Assembly: GCA_001692895.1 (NCBI GenBank)
Contig: KV748181.1
Span: forward strand, 1,803,640 to 1,867,639
DNA: 64,000 nucleotides
Direction of reading: 5' to 3'
Origin: Cenococcum geophilum 1.58
Lineage: Eukaryota > Ascomycota > Dothideomycetes > Gloniales > Gloniaceae
In this document: positions 22,141 to 33,694 of the stretch, piece after piece
Layout: the number at the start of each line of letters is the position of its first letter
Numbering within the stretch: position 1 is the first letter of the stretch
Notes under the pieces: generated by a model
What the model was told of the DNA's origin: nothing
The model's input: the letters and a program-made list of their open reading frames with translations, nothing else
Database searches by the model: none
Translations under genes and position numbers: made by a program

Positions 22141-22503
22141 GCCTAACGCATACTGTCTTATACTGTCTCGTACTATTTCCTACTATTAGCTAGCCTACTA
22201 CTAGTGCCTTAGCGGCCGGCCCTACTATTTATATATAATACCCCCTTTCTACCTTCTTTTTCTCTTTATGCTATAACGTAGTTATTTAGTCTACTTTATT
22301 GCAGCACTATAACATTTTGTGGTATCTTTAATTTACGCCCTATCGCGATTACTAATTCCCTATACCCTAGCTAATTAACCTCCGCCCTAAAGCAATCGCG
22401 ACCTATATATGCCTCTGCTAAAACTAATACGTCCCTAGTATAGTCTTAGAACGATTTTTAGTTTTTACCTAGCGCCTAGATAGGCGATATTAATAACGCC
22501 GAA
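22141..22503. other. Spacer between gypsy elements 1 and 2
   Basis: Pyrimidine-rich and AT-rich leader-like sequence with TATCGCGATT near 22343. No gene seen. It may hold degraded LTR or 5' UTR material of either element. Confidence 0.4.
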
Positions 22504-23760
22504 ATGGCCGAAACCTAGAACCCCCGCGACATTTTTGTAGACCTCTTTATATAAATATACCCCAATATCACGTAGATAATCTGCCGCTCCCTACTATACC
22601 CTAAGACCTTTAAGCCTAGGAAAGCTTACCTTACTTTTATTAACTATACTAACGAGTTCCTTAATAATATTAAAGTAGGACTATAGTGTATATATAATAT
22701 AAATACCACTAATAAGAAAGCTAACGAAAACCTTAGTGCCCTTATTGCTTCCTAGATAGGAACTATTAACTTCTAGGTAAAGACTATTACCATTTTAAAA
22801 TAATTAACCCCTATAATAATGGTAGTAACCTAGTAGAAAAAAAAGGAGGTCTAAAAACCCGCTAATATTTAGCGGAAAAGGCACCTTACTAGAATAATAA
22901 GCTAATTTTAAGACCTAGTATATTAAGATTAAGGGAGTTTTTAACTGCGACTAGAACTACTTTAATACAGTTTAGTCCTAGATCCTTTATATCTTAGATA
23001 TACTAGAGGATAAGGCCTATAAGTTTATTAAGTAGGGCCTAAAGCTTATATATAAGAACCTAAACAATATATCTATATAAAAATGGCCCACTAAGGAAGA
23101 TATGCTTAAAGACCTTACTGCCTTCTATAAGGTCCTTAATATAACCTAGGTTATAAAGAATAAGCTTAACTATTTCCCCTAGGGCGAGCATAATTACTAG
23201 TCCTAAAAGGGAGAGCTTAATAAGCTAATAGTCCGCGCTAAGAAGATAGATAAATAGAAGGTGGATTTACTTTAAAAGTTTATCTCTCTAAAGATAGAAG
23301 AGCTGGTACTTAGACTTACCTATAAAATTAATAATAACAACTATATAGGTTAGAGTAAGTAAATAGATATATTTACTAAGAACCTCGCGAACTATGCATA
23401 CTGAGCTAACCTTAAGAAGAACGCTAACTACCGCATACCTGCTTAAGCCCCTACTCCTATATTAACCTTAACCTTAGTAGTAATTAGAGAACCTATAGAC
23501 CTTAATAAAATCTTAAATATGGAGTATAAATGCCGTATTAATAATAGACTATATTTTATCTATAGCCTACCTGGCCACTAGAAGGACGCTTATAACCCCG
23601 CTAAGATAGTAAACCTAGTTCTAATGCTACCCTATTAAATGACGCGAATTAGTAACTGCGGACGCGGTAATTATAGAGCCTATTATAAACGCGGTGACCG
23701 CGAAGCCTATTATAGCCGCGGCGGATAACCCCCCCCTTAACCCTATAGCTTAGTTACTCT
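22504..23760 (+). pseudogene. Gypsy element 2 gag relic
   Basis: Starts at ATG 22504 (MAET*NPRDIFVDLFI). Recognisable parts are DLTAFYKVLNIT (about 23110), a KGELNKLIVRAKKIDK segment and a zinc knuckle, CRINNRLYFIYSLPGHQKDA (about 23530-23590), where one Cys now reads Tyr. A Gly/Arg-rich tail (GRGNYRAYYKRGD) follows. Stops at Gln/Trp positions. Confidence 0.7.
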
Positions 23761-23899
23761 AAATAATACCCTATATAGGAGCCTAACCTATTAATAACGC
23801 CTAGTATTAGCGACTCCGTGCTAGCGAATATAAACACAGCTACGTTATTAGCGAGGTATTGTCTTTCTATACCCTAACTAAGACTAATACTAATACTGC

Positions 23900-25873
23900 T
23901 AGCCAGACAGACACTGGACTGCCTTACTAAAATAGCCTTATACCCTAGTTATTAAAAGGTAAACCCTTAAACTAAGTCGCGTTTAAGGGTCTAAACTATA
24001 TAAGGAGGAAGACGAGAAGATTAGGTCCCTGTTACTAGATTAATTAGTCCTTTTTATTAGTAAACTGCTACTTAATTTTAGATTAGCAAATAGTAATAAG
24101 AAATTAATCCTTATTTAAACCTAACTCTCCTTACTATATAACCTATACCCCTAAGTTTATATTAATATAGTAAGCCTAGTAAACTCCGGTAGTACTATAA
24201 TAGTATTTACTAACGTAGAGTCTATTATAAGAAAGTAAAAAATTATAACTAAGAAGCTGCTAGTACCTAAGCTACTATACCTTATAGATAGTATCTTAAC
24301 TTTACTTATTATAGACTACTTTACTACCTAAATATTAATTAGCCTCTATACTAAAGCTATACTCTTTTTTATTATTAAATTCTTGCCCGCTGCCCTAATT
24401 ATTCTAAGTATACCTTAGCTTTAGAAGTATAAGCCCTACCCTAGCTTTAGGAAGCTTAAGATCCGCTTTAACTTAGACTATTACTTTAGGCACTGCCTCT
24501 TATAGGGGATAACTAACGGTAGTAGGGACGCCTTATATAGATACTTAGCACTACTAAGCCTAGTGCCTAGGACTATATATAAAGCCCTAATAGTAAAAGA
24601 CGTTCCTAATAAAGGGGAGCCTATATAGCTATAAAGTAATAAGATAGTAGAAGACTAGACTACCCTAGCACTTAAGACTAAAATAATAGGCTAGCTAGCC
24701 CTACTAAGACTAAGAAAGAAGGTCCGCTTTACGCCGCTACTATTAAGAATCTAACCCTAATTTAGATACTATTTAAACCCTAGCCGCCTAGCCTAATACC
24801 TAGAACTAAGCTATATGCTATATACGTATACTATAGCTTACGTTATAGTAAGGACTAGCTATAGAACTACTAAGACTTAGATAATAGAAACCGCGCCACT
24901 ATAACGCCTAACCTTATACCTATCTCCCGCGCGTATTATATAGGGCCGCCGCCTTATTTCTGCCCCCCTAGGCTAACTAAGCTATACTAGCCTAGCCGTA
25001 GTACTAGAGAACTAGACACGCCCTAACTTAGACAATATTAGATGCGCTTATGCTATTAATTTTACCTAGTTCTATAAATAAAAAGATATAATGGTAATAA
25101 GGATTTATATAGCGGAGCTAGTAGAACTAGTTAAATAAGAAGAGCACTAATAGCTGCTTAAGGAGCTACCTATAGGCCTAATAGAAGTACTAAACCTATT
25201 AGAAAGGTCTTTCTGCTAGCTAGTAGAAGGTAACTATATAATAAAGGAAGCCTATAAAGTGCTGCCCCCTTGCTTCTATAACTTTCTTAAGACAAATCTA
25301 AAAACTAAGCCCAAGCTTTTATGCCGGAAGATAGTTAATACCGATATTAAAAAATTCCTAAAAGGTAAACCAGGATTAACCCGCGAAGACATTTTATAAC
25401 GCCTACTAAAGGAGTTTTGTAAATATATTAAGCACTTTCTTCTTAAAAATATAGATAAGCTGCCCCTTTACCAACTATAGAACTATAAAACTAAGATTAT
25501 CCCTAGAAACTAGGCCCTATACTATAAAAATAGACTACTCTTACCTACTAAACTTAGGTATATAAAGAAATGGATTAATAAGATACTGGATAAGGGTTTT
25601 ATCCGTAAATTAACTTTACTAGCTGCTATACCACTTCTCCTTACTGCTAAGCCTGGTAGTAGTATATAAATCTACTATAACTACTAAGGCCTAAATATAG
25701 TTACTATTAAGAATTAGTACCTACTACTACTAATTTATAAGATACTTAACGCACTTTATAGTGCTAAGTACTTTACTAAACTTAATATAATTACTGTGTT
25801 TAACCAGATCTGGATTATAAAGGGCTATAAGTAGCTTATAGCATTTATTACCTAGTTTGGACTTTATAAGATA
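23900..25873 (+). pseudogene. Gypsy element 2 pol relic, broken in RT
   Basis: A retropepsin-like stretch (VNSGSTIIVF, about 24180) and a long linker lead to the RT start: KLPLYQLQNYKTKIIP (about 25455), DKGFIRKLTLLAAIPLLLTA, IYYNYQGLNIVTIKNQY and YFTKLNIITVFNQIW, up to TQFGLYKI near 25868. There the frame runs into the ATT tail of the minus-strand LINE. RT motif C, RNase H and integrase are missing and were not found beyond the other LINE half at 59 kb. Confidence 0.75.
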
Positions 25874-28057
25874 TTAATAATAATAATTCATTACTTAACG
25901 TCCGATTCGGATCCCTATTGGGCCCACGCGGACTACTCCTTATTTATATATAGGGAGAAAACTTAACTTAAGAAAGACTTAACTTGAGAAAACCCCGTAA
26001 TCTATTTCCCCGCCTCTTAGGACTCGCCTATAGGGCGCCTACGAGGCGCCTGCGAGTCACCTATAGTGCTTTTACTACCTTACTTTTTAACCTCCTTAGG
26101 AACCACTGCTGCCGTAACTAGCTTATAGACGCGCTAGTATTATATACTTTACTCTACTACTATAGAGTTATTAGGGGGCGCCCGTTGCTCGCCCCCCTGC
26201 CCTTTATTATTATTTCCTTTACAACCCAGAACTAGTTTAGTATATTTTAGCTAATAAGCCACTAGGTAACCGCCTTAAGGCCTTTTTATATTAAGAGTAG
26301 TGTCTTATAGTTCTCTATGCTAGCTACTAAGAGTATTACTTCTTAGTTAGTGCGTAAGGGGCATAATAGTATTATGTGTTTTAGTGTCTGTCTTAGCTAG
26401 CTATATTCGCATCTTAGGCTACCTACTAGGATACCTACTTAGTAGAGCCAGTTTTTTAGTCCTATTATTCCTGTTCTTAAAAGCGTTACTATTATATTTT
26501 CTACCTTTATTAGGCCTTCTTAGAGCCCTAGGGTGTTTACCCCCTATAGCGTTAACTATGCTACGGCTTAGGTTCCTCTTGCCTTAGTTAGCCTCTGTAC
26601 CTTTAACTCCTATATACCTCTTTAGCGTTAGTCCAGCCAGTATTATATTGCGGTAGATGGTTTCCCGGCGTTCTTTTATACTCTACTTTAGCTCCTTTCT
26701 CTCTCTTACTGTTGTCCTTATTAGCCTCTTACGCGTTTCCCTTCCTCTTTTATATAGGCCTGGGCCCTAAAGCAGTACTATTCTTCTTCTACTTTCTTTA
26801 CCTATTTCTCTAATATATTTTCCCTACTTTGGGGTTATTGGTTTGTTCTCCTATAAGGCGCCCTAGGGTCCCTCTATAGTTTATTTAGGCGTGTCTTAAT
26901 ATACTTTATAATATTAGAGTTGCGTTCCTTTTACGCCCTTTATATTGCAGCGGCTTTAATATATAGTTATAGGGGGGGAATATTAGCTTCCTTCTTAAGC
27001 AGAGCTGTGGCCGTTTGCTTATATCCGTCTATTATACTCTAGAGGTAGGCTGTTTAGACCTTTTGGAGTGGTTTAAGGAGTAATTTAGGGGGGCCTTTCT
27101 TAGATTCTCTAATGGCCCAGATACTAGACCTATACGTTATAGTTAGCCGGACAACTGCTATATATAGTAGGCGTAACCTTTAGAAGTATGGACCCTATAT
27201 AGAATTAATAATCCTAGATAATGTGATATACTATACTTAGCCCTTATGGGCCGTTTACGCTATATATACGCTCTACCAGAGCTTATTATTTACCTATACT
27301 CCTAATACTCTTAGGCCCTAAACTGGTTAACCCCTAAAGCCTTAAATATAAATTATATGCTAGAGATCTATAGATTGGTTGCGTTTTCTTATAAAATGGA
27401 TTAGCTGGTATTTCTTTGGTAAGAATTGGACTCTATATCGTTTTGCCTATTCTATATAGGTGTTATATACTTTCTTTAGTGTTCTATAATTCTCTACGGC
27501 TATTAGCCTATATATAATTAGGTTTATATTATTAATAAAGCCTATCCCCTAGGTTGCCCCTTTTTTAAAGGAGTTAAGTAGGTTGCTTATAAAGAAAAGG
27601 AAGAGTATAGGCGAGAGGGGTGATCCTTATGGTATTCCTGTTGCAACTGCGATAGGGGGGCTTTAGTATCCGCTAAAGACTAGTAATGTTTCTTTTTAAT
27701 CTATAAACCCTTAAATAAATTATATAATCTATTCTAGGAAGCCTTTTGCCCTAAGGATGTATAGGAGACGCTTATGGGGTATATTATTATAGGCGCTACT
27801 AATATTTAGGCTAAGTATTAATACTATAAAGTCCCTTTGCATTGCCTATGTAGATTTAATAGTAGTAGTGAGTAGCGTAAGTGCTAATAGTGTTAAGCGG
27901 TTCTTTCTTGCCCCTATTTAGCTTTGTGGTAGTAGGGCGTATTTCTTAACCGTGTTTACTATATAGTCCGCTATTACCCTTTCTAAGATCTTGTTAAGGG
28001 TATTCTTTAAGGTAGTAAGGCGGTAGCTTCCTAGAAGTAAGTAGTTTGCTTTACCTT
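25874..28057 (-). mobile_element. Second LINE, 3' half (RT core to tail)
   Basis: Reverse complement of LINE copy A from about 11584 to 13740, including the Cys-rich C-terminus and the 3' UTR/ATT tail (25874-26005). RT motifs are recognisable on the minus strand (about 27500-28050). Plus-strand open frames such as 26384-26587 are antisense shadows; copy A has the matching shadow at 13072-13257. The half starts at GGTAAAG (28049-28055), the base after which the other half at 55488 stops. Confidence 0.85.
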
Positions 28058-28111
28058 TATTAGGAAAATATTCGCAGGATAAGATTTAAGTAGACTTTAT
28101 TTTTCGCGTTT

Positions 28112-28435
28112 CGTGTAATTGATATGCAATTTAACTAACTTGACACGCAATTAACTAACTTGATACGCAATTGACCAACTTGATATACAACTTAACTAAC
28201 TTAATACGCAATTAACTAACTTGACATATAACTTAACTAACTTAATACGCAATTAACCAACTTGATATATTTAAAAGTTAAATAATACGTAGTTGACCTA
28301 CTTAATAACTTTAAAAGCTAACTGCATATTCCTTAATATGCAATTAACCAACTTAAAATTTAAATAATATGTAGTTAACCAACTTAATAACTTTAAAAGC
28401 TAACTGCACATTCCTTGATATGCAATTGAGGTAAT
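28112..28435 (+). repeat. Left subterminal tandem repeat, about 20-bp unit
   Basis: Units of the form CTTGATACGCAATTAACTAA recur from 28112 to about 28275, then mix with a longer unit containing TTTAAAAGCTAACTGCA that occurs twice (about 28310 and 28390). Related motifs occur reversed near the right end (55420-55445). Such arrays are usual transposase-binding regions in CACTA-like elements. Confidence 0.75.
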
Positions 28436-28540
28436 ATAATATATTATTTTAAAGTTGTATGCTAATTGCGTAAATGAATTTTTACTATTTTCTTAGCCTG
28501 TAGTATGCTAGCTTATAATATATATTAGGATTAAAATAAT

Positions 28541-28690
28541 TTTATATAATCTTATATAATTTTATATAATCTTATATAATCTTATACAATCTTATATAAT
28601 CTTATACAATTTTATACAATCTTATATAATCTTATACAATTTTATACAATCTTATATAATCTTATATAGTCCTATATAGTCTTATATAGG
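28541..28690 (+). repeat. Exact 10-bp tandem repeat (C/T)TTATATAAT, 15 units
   Basis: Fifteen consecutive 10-bp units in perfect register, varying at CTTATA(T/C)AAT positions only. It lies between the subterminal array and the 3' end of the Plavaka relic. Confidence 0.9.
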
Positions 28691-28749
28691 TTTTATGCTA
28701 GCTTAGCTGCTTTTACTATTTATCCTAGCTTCTATATAATAACGCGATG

Positions 28750-31720
28750 CGGGTTCCTTCTTTAAGAAAGTTGTCCGAGTATAGAGTATTATATTGGTCC
28801 TAATTAATATAATTATTGATGTAGTACAAATCTGGATAAGAAGTAGCGGCTGGAATAATATGCGCGCTTTATAGAATAGATGGCATTAAATAAAAGCGAC
28901 TACCTATAAGTACTTGCCTAGTATTTACGCTTAAGCGCAGCTACCTTTTTACCTTAACCATACTATATATTGGATGCGGCAGTTTATAATTTAATAGCTG
29001 AAGTAGCTCTACTATAGCTCTAGTATACTGTATGTATATACCGTACTTATCTAACCTTTTAATATTTAGAATAGTAACAATTAGCTAAAGCTAGCCTATA
29101 AGTCTTCCACTTAATAGTATGCAGCCCTTTTTAATATAGTCGTCGTTATCTATATACTCTTAGACCTATACGTAATCACGCCTTTACTAGTTAAAACATT
29201 ACCAATCTAGTGCGCAACATACTACCTCACTAATTTAGGCCTTAAGGTTGGTTGTATTTTTTCCGTCTCGTTTCTAATAGCGGATAGATAGATGTATTTT
29301 AATAAGCAGGCGCTTAACCTATAAAGAATCCTTCTCTTTCTGGTCTATATTGGAGTTCTAGGCATATTCGCCTTATAGTTTTTGCCTATACTCTTGGATA
29401 AATACCGTAATGCCGTTTAGAAACCCTGGGATTTTGTAGTAGTTTGCTATATAAGATATATAAAGCTATGTCTTTAACCTAAGACGCCTTTAGATAAGAT
29501 CTGTTGCCCTATTTATGTCTTTTAAAGGCTACTAAAGCTTTATAACTACTAAATGCTATATTGGTTAAGTAACCTGTACCTCTAAACGCTAGGAAGACTA
29601 TAGTACAGAATTACTATTTGTGAAAGCTATTTTGTCTTCCATTGCTAGTACTACTACCCATCTTAAATTGTAAGAGCAGATTTGAGATAGCGAATCCCAT
29701 TTATTTGTTAAGTTATAAAACGCCTTAACAATATAACGGTGTTTAGCTTCGCTATTTGCGCCAGTATAGTACCTATTTGCGCATCTATATAGGCGGATAT
29801 TTTCCTTAAAATATACAAGGGCATGGAATTTTGGTATATTAAAATGGCCTATATTAGAATTCTTTACCTTTAGACGAAAACTTTAAAACACGCCTTTAAG
29901 CATATTAATTTAATATAGGGCGTGGTGTATATATTGTAGTGTCTCCTTATTATAGGTGCGATACTAAGCTATAATAATAAAGTTATATACGGCTCTTATA
30001 AAATATATAGTATATAGTTCCCTAGACGACAGTAGTGGGGCTAGTATAGCGATAAGTTGACGAACTATAGCTTTTTGTTTATTACCTGTCTATTAAGTAA
30101 CTTTACTAAATAACAGATTATTAAACCGTTTTAGCCCTATAAAAGCCAGGACTTGTCTAAAACGCTAATTAAGCTGAGCCTCCGTAGATATATTTGTTGT
30201 AGTTGTCTTTATCCCTCTTCTCTTTCTTTTTGGCTGGATAACATTACCTACTAGTTTCTGTACCTATTTAATAAGTTATATAATAATACCCTTTAGAAGC
30301 TGATGTAGAATATCTACTATTATGCCCTTATGGATATTAAATAGGCGATAGTGCTACGCAAAATATTCTACTGGGTGTACCTAGTTATCCGAGGATAGAA
30401 GAATGTTCTTTAGTTGCTAGCGTTTAATCTGTCTTCTTGTCTCCTCATAGGTGCGTAGTGGGTATTATTTCTTAGTTAAGTTCTTATGCTTTAAAGGGGG
30501 GACCTAGCACATAGTATAGTGCTGTTGGCTTTTAACACCTATAAGCAGCACTTGTTCTTTATAGTCTGCCATTATTCTATATATAATTGGATAATATTGT
30601 CGCATAAAATTATCCGTATATTAAAGGTCTATGCCGCTTTCTATAAGATGCTTAATTGCTATTATATTTTAGTTTATGGAATATAGCGTTAGAATACTAA
30701 AGTAGGACTTATATTTAAGTATAGTTCTTATCGCCTTATAATATGCTTTACTTTTTATATTGTTATCCTTTTCTTTAATAACTGGCATAAAACCAATAAG
30801 AATATTTACGGGGGATGTTTATTAGCGTTAAACTTGTTAGTTAAGATTACCAATGGTAAAATATACCGGCTAGGCCGATTTGTTACTATAGTGCATTGTT
30901 AGCTAGGTCTTATCAACTGCTATAAGTATAGGAACTACTATAGTACCGCTAGGAACCTTACCTTATGTCTCCTACTACTAATTACCGCTGTATAGCTTAT
31001 TATAGACTTAGTAGTTGTTGGTATTATAGAGTCTCTTTGGTATATATACTAGTATATCTTTAAAGGGTCGATGGCCAATTAGAAAGGCAATTATATTTAT
31101 AATATCCTAGTAAAGAATATGGTATTTCCTCTACTTAGAGCCTTTAATGTTTAATTCTACCTTATACTCTAATTGGAGCCATTGTTTGTCTTATATGCTA
31201 AATAGAATAGCGGTAATTAGTTCCTCCTATTAATTTGCAGATTAGAAGCTAAGTAGGCTATGAAGTAGGCTAAGGCGGGTGTCTTTAAGTAGTGCGTTAA
31301 CGTCTCCCTTTATATAGCGAATGTAGTATAGCTATATTAAAAAGGCGTAATTAAACTCTAAATAAAAAGGATTGTATAGTATACTTTAGCTATTATTGTG
31401 TTATTATATAGTAATATCTAAAATTATCTGGTTAACTTACTATATATTATTATCGGTTTTGCACGAAATTAGTTTACCTGCCTTTATATTTTTAGTTACT
31501 TTAAATGTCTTTACTTTAAGTAATAATAATAATAATAGGACGCTTTTCTAATGTGGTATACCGTATGGAGGTACTAGGTGGGTATTTTGCTTATATTCTA
31601 CCGCCACTAGAGCGTACTTGTTAGTATCCGTGTTTATACCATTTAGTTATAATTACGCGTTATCTAACTAGTTAGAGTGGTGGAATTAATTATAAATTAT
31701 AAGTAGTCGGGCCGCAATAA
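28750..31720 (-). pseudogene. Plavaka-type (CACTA-like) transposase relic
   Basis: Reads on the minus strand with few frame changes. From the N-terminal side: LEYKVELNIKGS and YQDIINIIAFLIGHRPF (about 31100-31200), VYNKLYSG** where the family has a Trp run, then the catalytic block KVPSGTIVVPILIAVDKT followed by NKSA*PVYFTIGNLN (about 30850-30960). Next are FNIHKGIIVDILHQLLKG (about 30290-30340), AQYRTYNKETLQYIHHAL, and GHFNIPKFHALVYFKENI with YYTGANSEAKHRYIVKAFYN (about 29700-29860). This order is characteristic of fungal Plavaka transposases. Stops at Gln/Trp positions. Its place 0.7 kb from the left end suits an element-encoded transposase. Confidence 0.85.
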
Positions 31721-31869
31721 ACGTGCGAGTGTTGTATCTCTTTTTACGTGTTTTTTTATAGATATATTGGTGGCTAGGCAGCTACCTTTTATAGTACTAT
31801 AGGTGTTGGTAAAGGCCGCCGTAACTCTTAAGGGTATAAGAACACTATAGATAGCTCCGCTGTATTATC

Positions 31870-33011
31870 GCTAATTGTATATTAAATAATATGGTATTAT
31901 TTCTAGGCGTAAAGAGTATGTGTTGTGGTACTAACGGTTAATTACCGGTATTTAATCTGAGTGGCTTAGCTTTGTGGCTGCTAAGAGTATACCTCTTATT
32001 TTCTTGCTAGAACTAGTTATACTAAAGCGTAAGTATAACTAGCTTAATACTAAGTTTAAGGACTTAAGAGTCTAAGGTAATTAAACTAGACGCTAAAGCG
32101 TAAGTGTAACTAGCTTAATACTGAGCTTAATACTAAGTTTAAGGACTTAAAAGAGTTTAAAGTAGCTAAACTGTGAACTAAAGACTTAATAGTACCCAAA
32201 AAACCTTTATCTGTCTAAATAATAATATATAGTATTTTTAGGCGATAGCTATAGGACTATAGCTATGGCGAAGATATTATTTACTACTAATATTATAGAG
32301 CTTAATAATGTTAGCTATTTGGACCTATAATTCCGTTGTTTCTATATAAGCCGTAGTAAAAAAAAAGGGAGAATTAAGGGTAGTGCTAGTTAAGTTAAGA
32401 TAACTAAATAAGTTAATACTTAGAACTATAATATCCGGTCTTAGGTATATAGAGTTCTAACTAATATCTAACTTAAGCTGCCGCCCGGAAGTTTTATATT
32501 TGTTATTAGGGTAACACTAGAGGGTTAGGCTGGATAATGGGTATTAGTAATAATATAGATAATTTAAAGCCCGCGAAGTAACTAAATAGAAAGCCCGTGT
32601 TTTGTAGGCTAACTGCTTATTTTTAACGGCTTTTTAAAAGTTTATTTCTAGAATTTCTTTTAACACCTCCGGTTTTTTGTTGAATAGATATATTAGCACG
32701 AGCCTATATACTACTAGGGTGCGGAGAGCTAAAATATAGTTGGAGCTCTTTAAATAATTTGGCAGAAAAGAATAGGTTATTTAGGTTAGTTTGTAGATTG
32801 GCCAGCTTAACCTTAATATCCTACTCTAGCTTGTGAAGATTAGGGCTATTTCTACCTGGTATGCTACCGTTAATCTATATATTGGCATCTCCCTTATTTA
32901 TAGCGGCTAAAGAAGCTTTAGGTGTCTAGTCTCTAAAAGGCATTATAATACGGCTTTTAAGAGAGCCCGCTCCGCGCTAGGGCACTAGACGCTATATTAT
33001 AGGTAGAGCTT
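31870..33011 (-). pseudogene. Unrecognised coding relic upstream of the Plavaka transposase
   Basis: A minus-strand frame with stops almost only at likely Gln/Trp sites reads MPFRD*TPKASLAAINKGDA, INGSIPGRNSPNLHKLE, LYFSSPHPSSI and RAFYLVTSRALNYLYYYQYP. I recognise no domain. The gag-only LTR element is inserted at its 5' side (ATAG at 33012), and weak coding trend continues beyond 39425. It could be an upstream exon or companion gene of the Plavaka element. Confidence 0.4.
32021..32150 (+). repeat. Direct repeat of about 50 bp, two copies
   Basis: ACTAAAGCGTAAGTATAACT followed by AGCTTAATACTAAGTTTAAG recurs 70 bp later with an extra ACTGAGCTTAAT inside. It lies within the unrecognised minus-strand relic. 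Confidence 0.7.
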
Positions 33012-33015
33012 ATAG

Positions 33016-33288
33016 TGTGGTGGGGTAAAATGGCTTACGCCTAGTACCTTGGCATTTTCCTGTATATATCAAGCCTTCGGCTTCCCTCCTTCTTACACAT
33101 AACGACCGACCGGGAATACATTCTTTCCTTTCTTCTTACTGACTGCTTTCCTACTGATTGATTACGACTGACTGACCGACCGACCGACCGACCGACCGAC
33201 CGACCGACCGACCGACCGACCGACCGACCGACCGACAGACAGACAGCACTGTGACTTTCCTATCTGAGAGTGGTCGTACCCTCCCACA
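33016..33288 (+). repeat. 5' LTR
   Basis: 273 bp, TG...CA ends, with a TATATATCAAGC stretch near 33074 and a (CGAC)n run at about 33173-33235 that accounts for most of the length difference from the 3' copy. The 3' copy is 267 bp; sequence outside the CGAC run is nearly identical apart from Ns. Confidence 0.95.
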
Positions 33289-33694
33289 TATTTTATGGCA
33301 TTCCACGTGGGGACAACGGCAAGCTCTTTGGATTAGAAGTCTGGCACTCTATACACAACTATATACACAGGAGATACGCAGGAATATACTACAGCTACAG
33401 AAGAACAGCTAGCTGCAGAAGAACGACCAGCTGCAGAAGAACCGCCAGCTAGACAGACGAGACGAAAGCAGAGAACCAGGCAGTATCGGACAGCAAGGGG
33501 AACCAGGTAGTCCCTAAACAAAAAGACAGCGGAAAAGACAAACATTAGACTCAACGCACAGGCCAAAGAGTAGCAAAAAGGAGTAGCAAAGGTCTCGGAA
33601 AGTTATATATAAGGACGTCCAGCGAACAGGCGAGCCAATCAGACGACTTCGACCGGTTGGAATTACCCAATATTTCTACTACCCGCGCACGAGC

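Noticed and set aside
26384-26587. 67-codon hydrophobic open frame that looks like a membrane protein
   Set aside because: It is antisense to the LINE ORF2 C-terminus; the equivalent shadow is at 13072-13257 in copy A.
33333-33566. Minus-strand 77-codon frame with a possible signal segment, overlapping a plus-strand 60-codon frame
   Set aside because: Both lie in the LTR element leader with short AGCTGCAGAAGAAC-type repeats and have no support.
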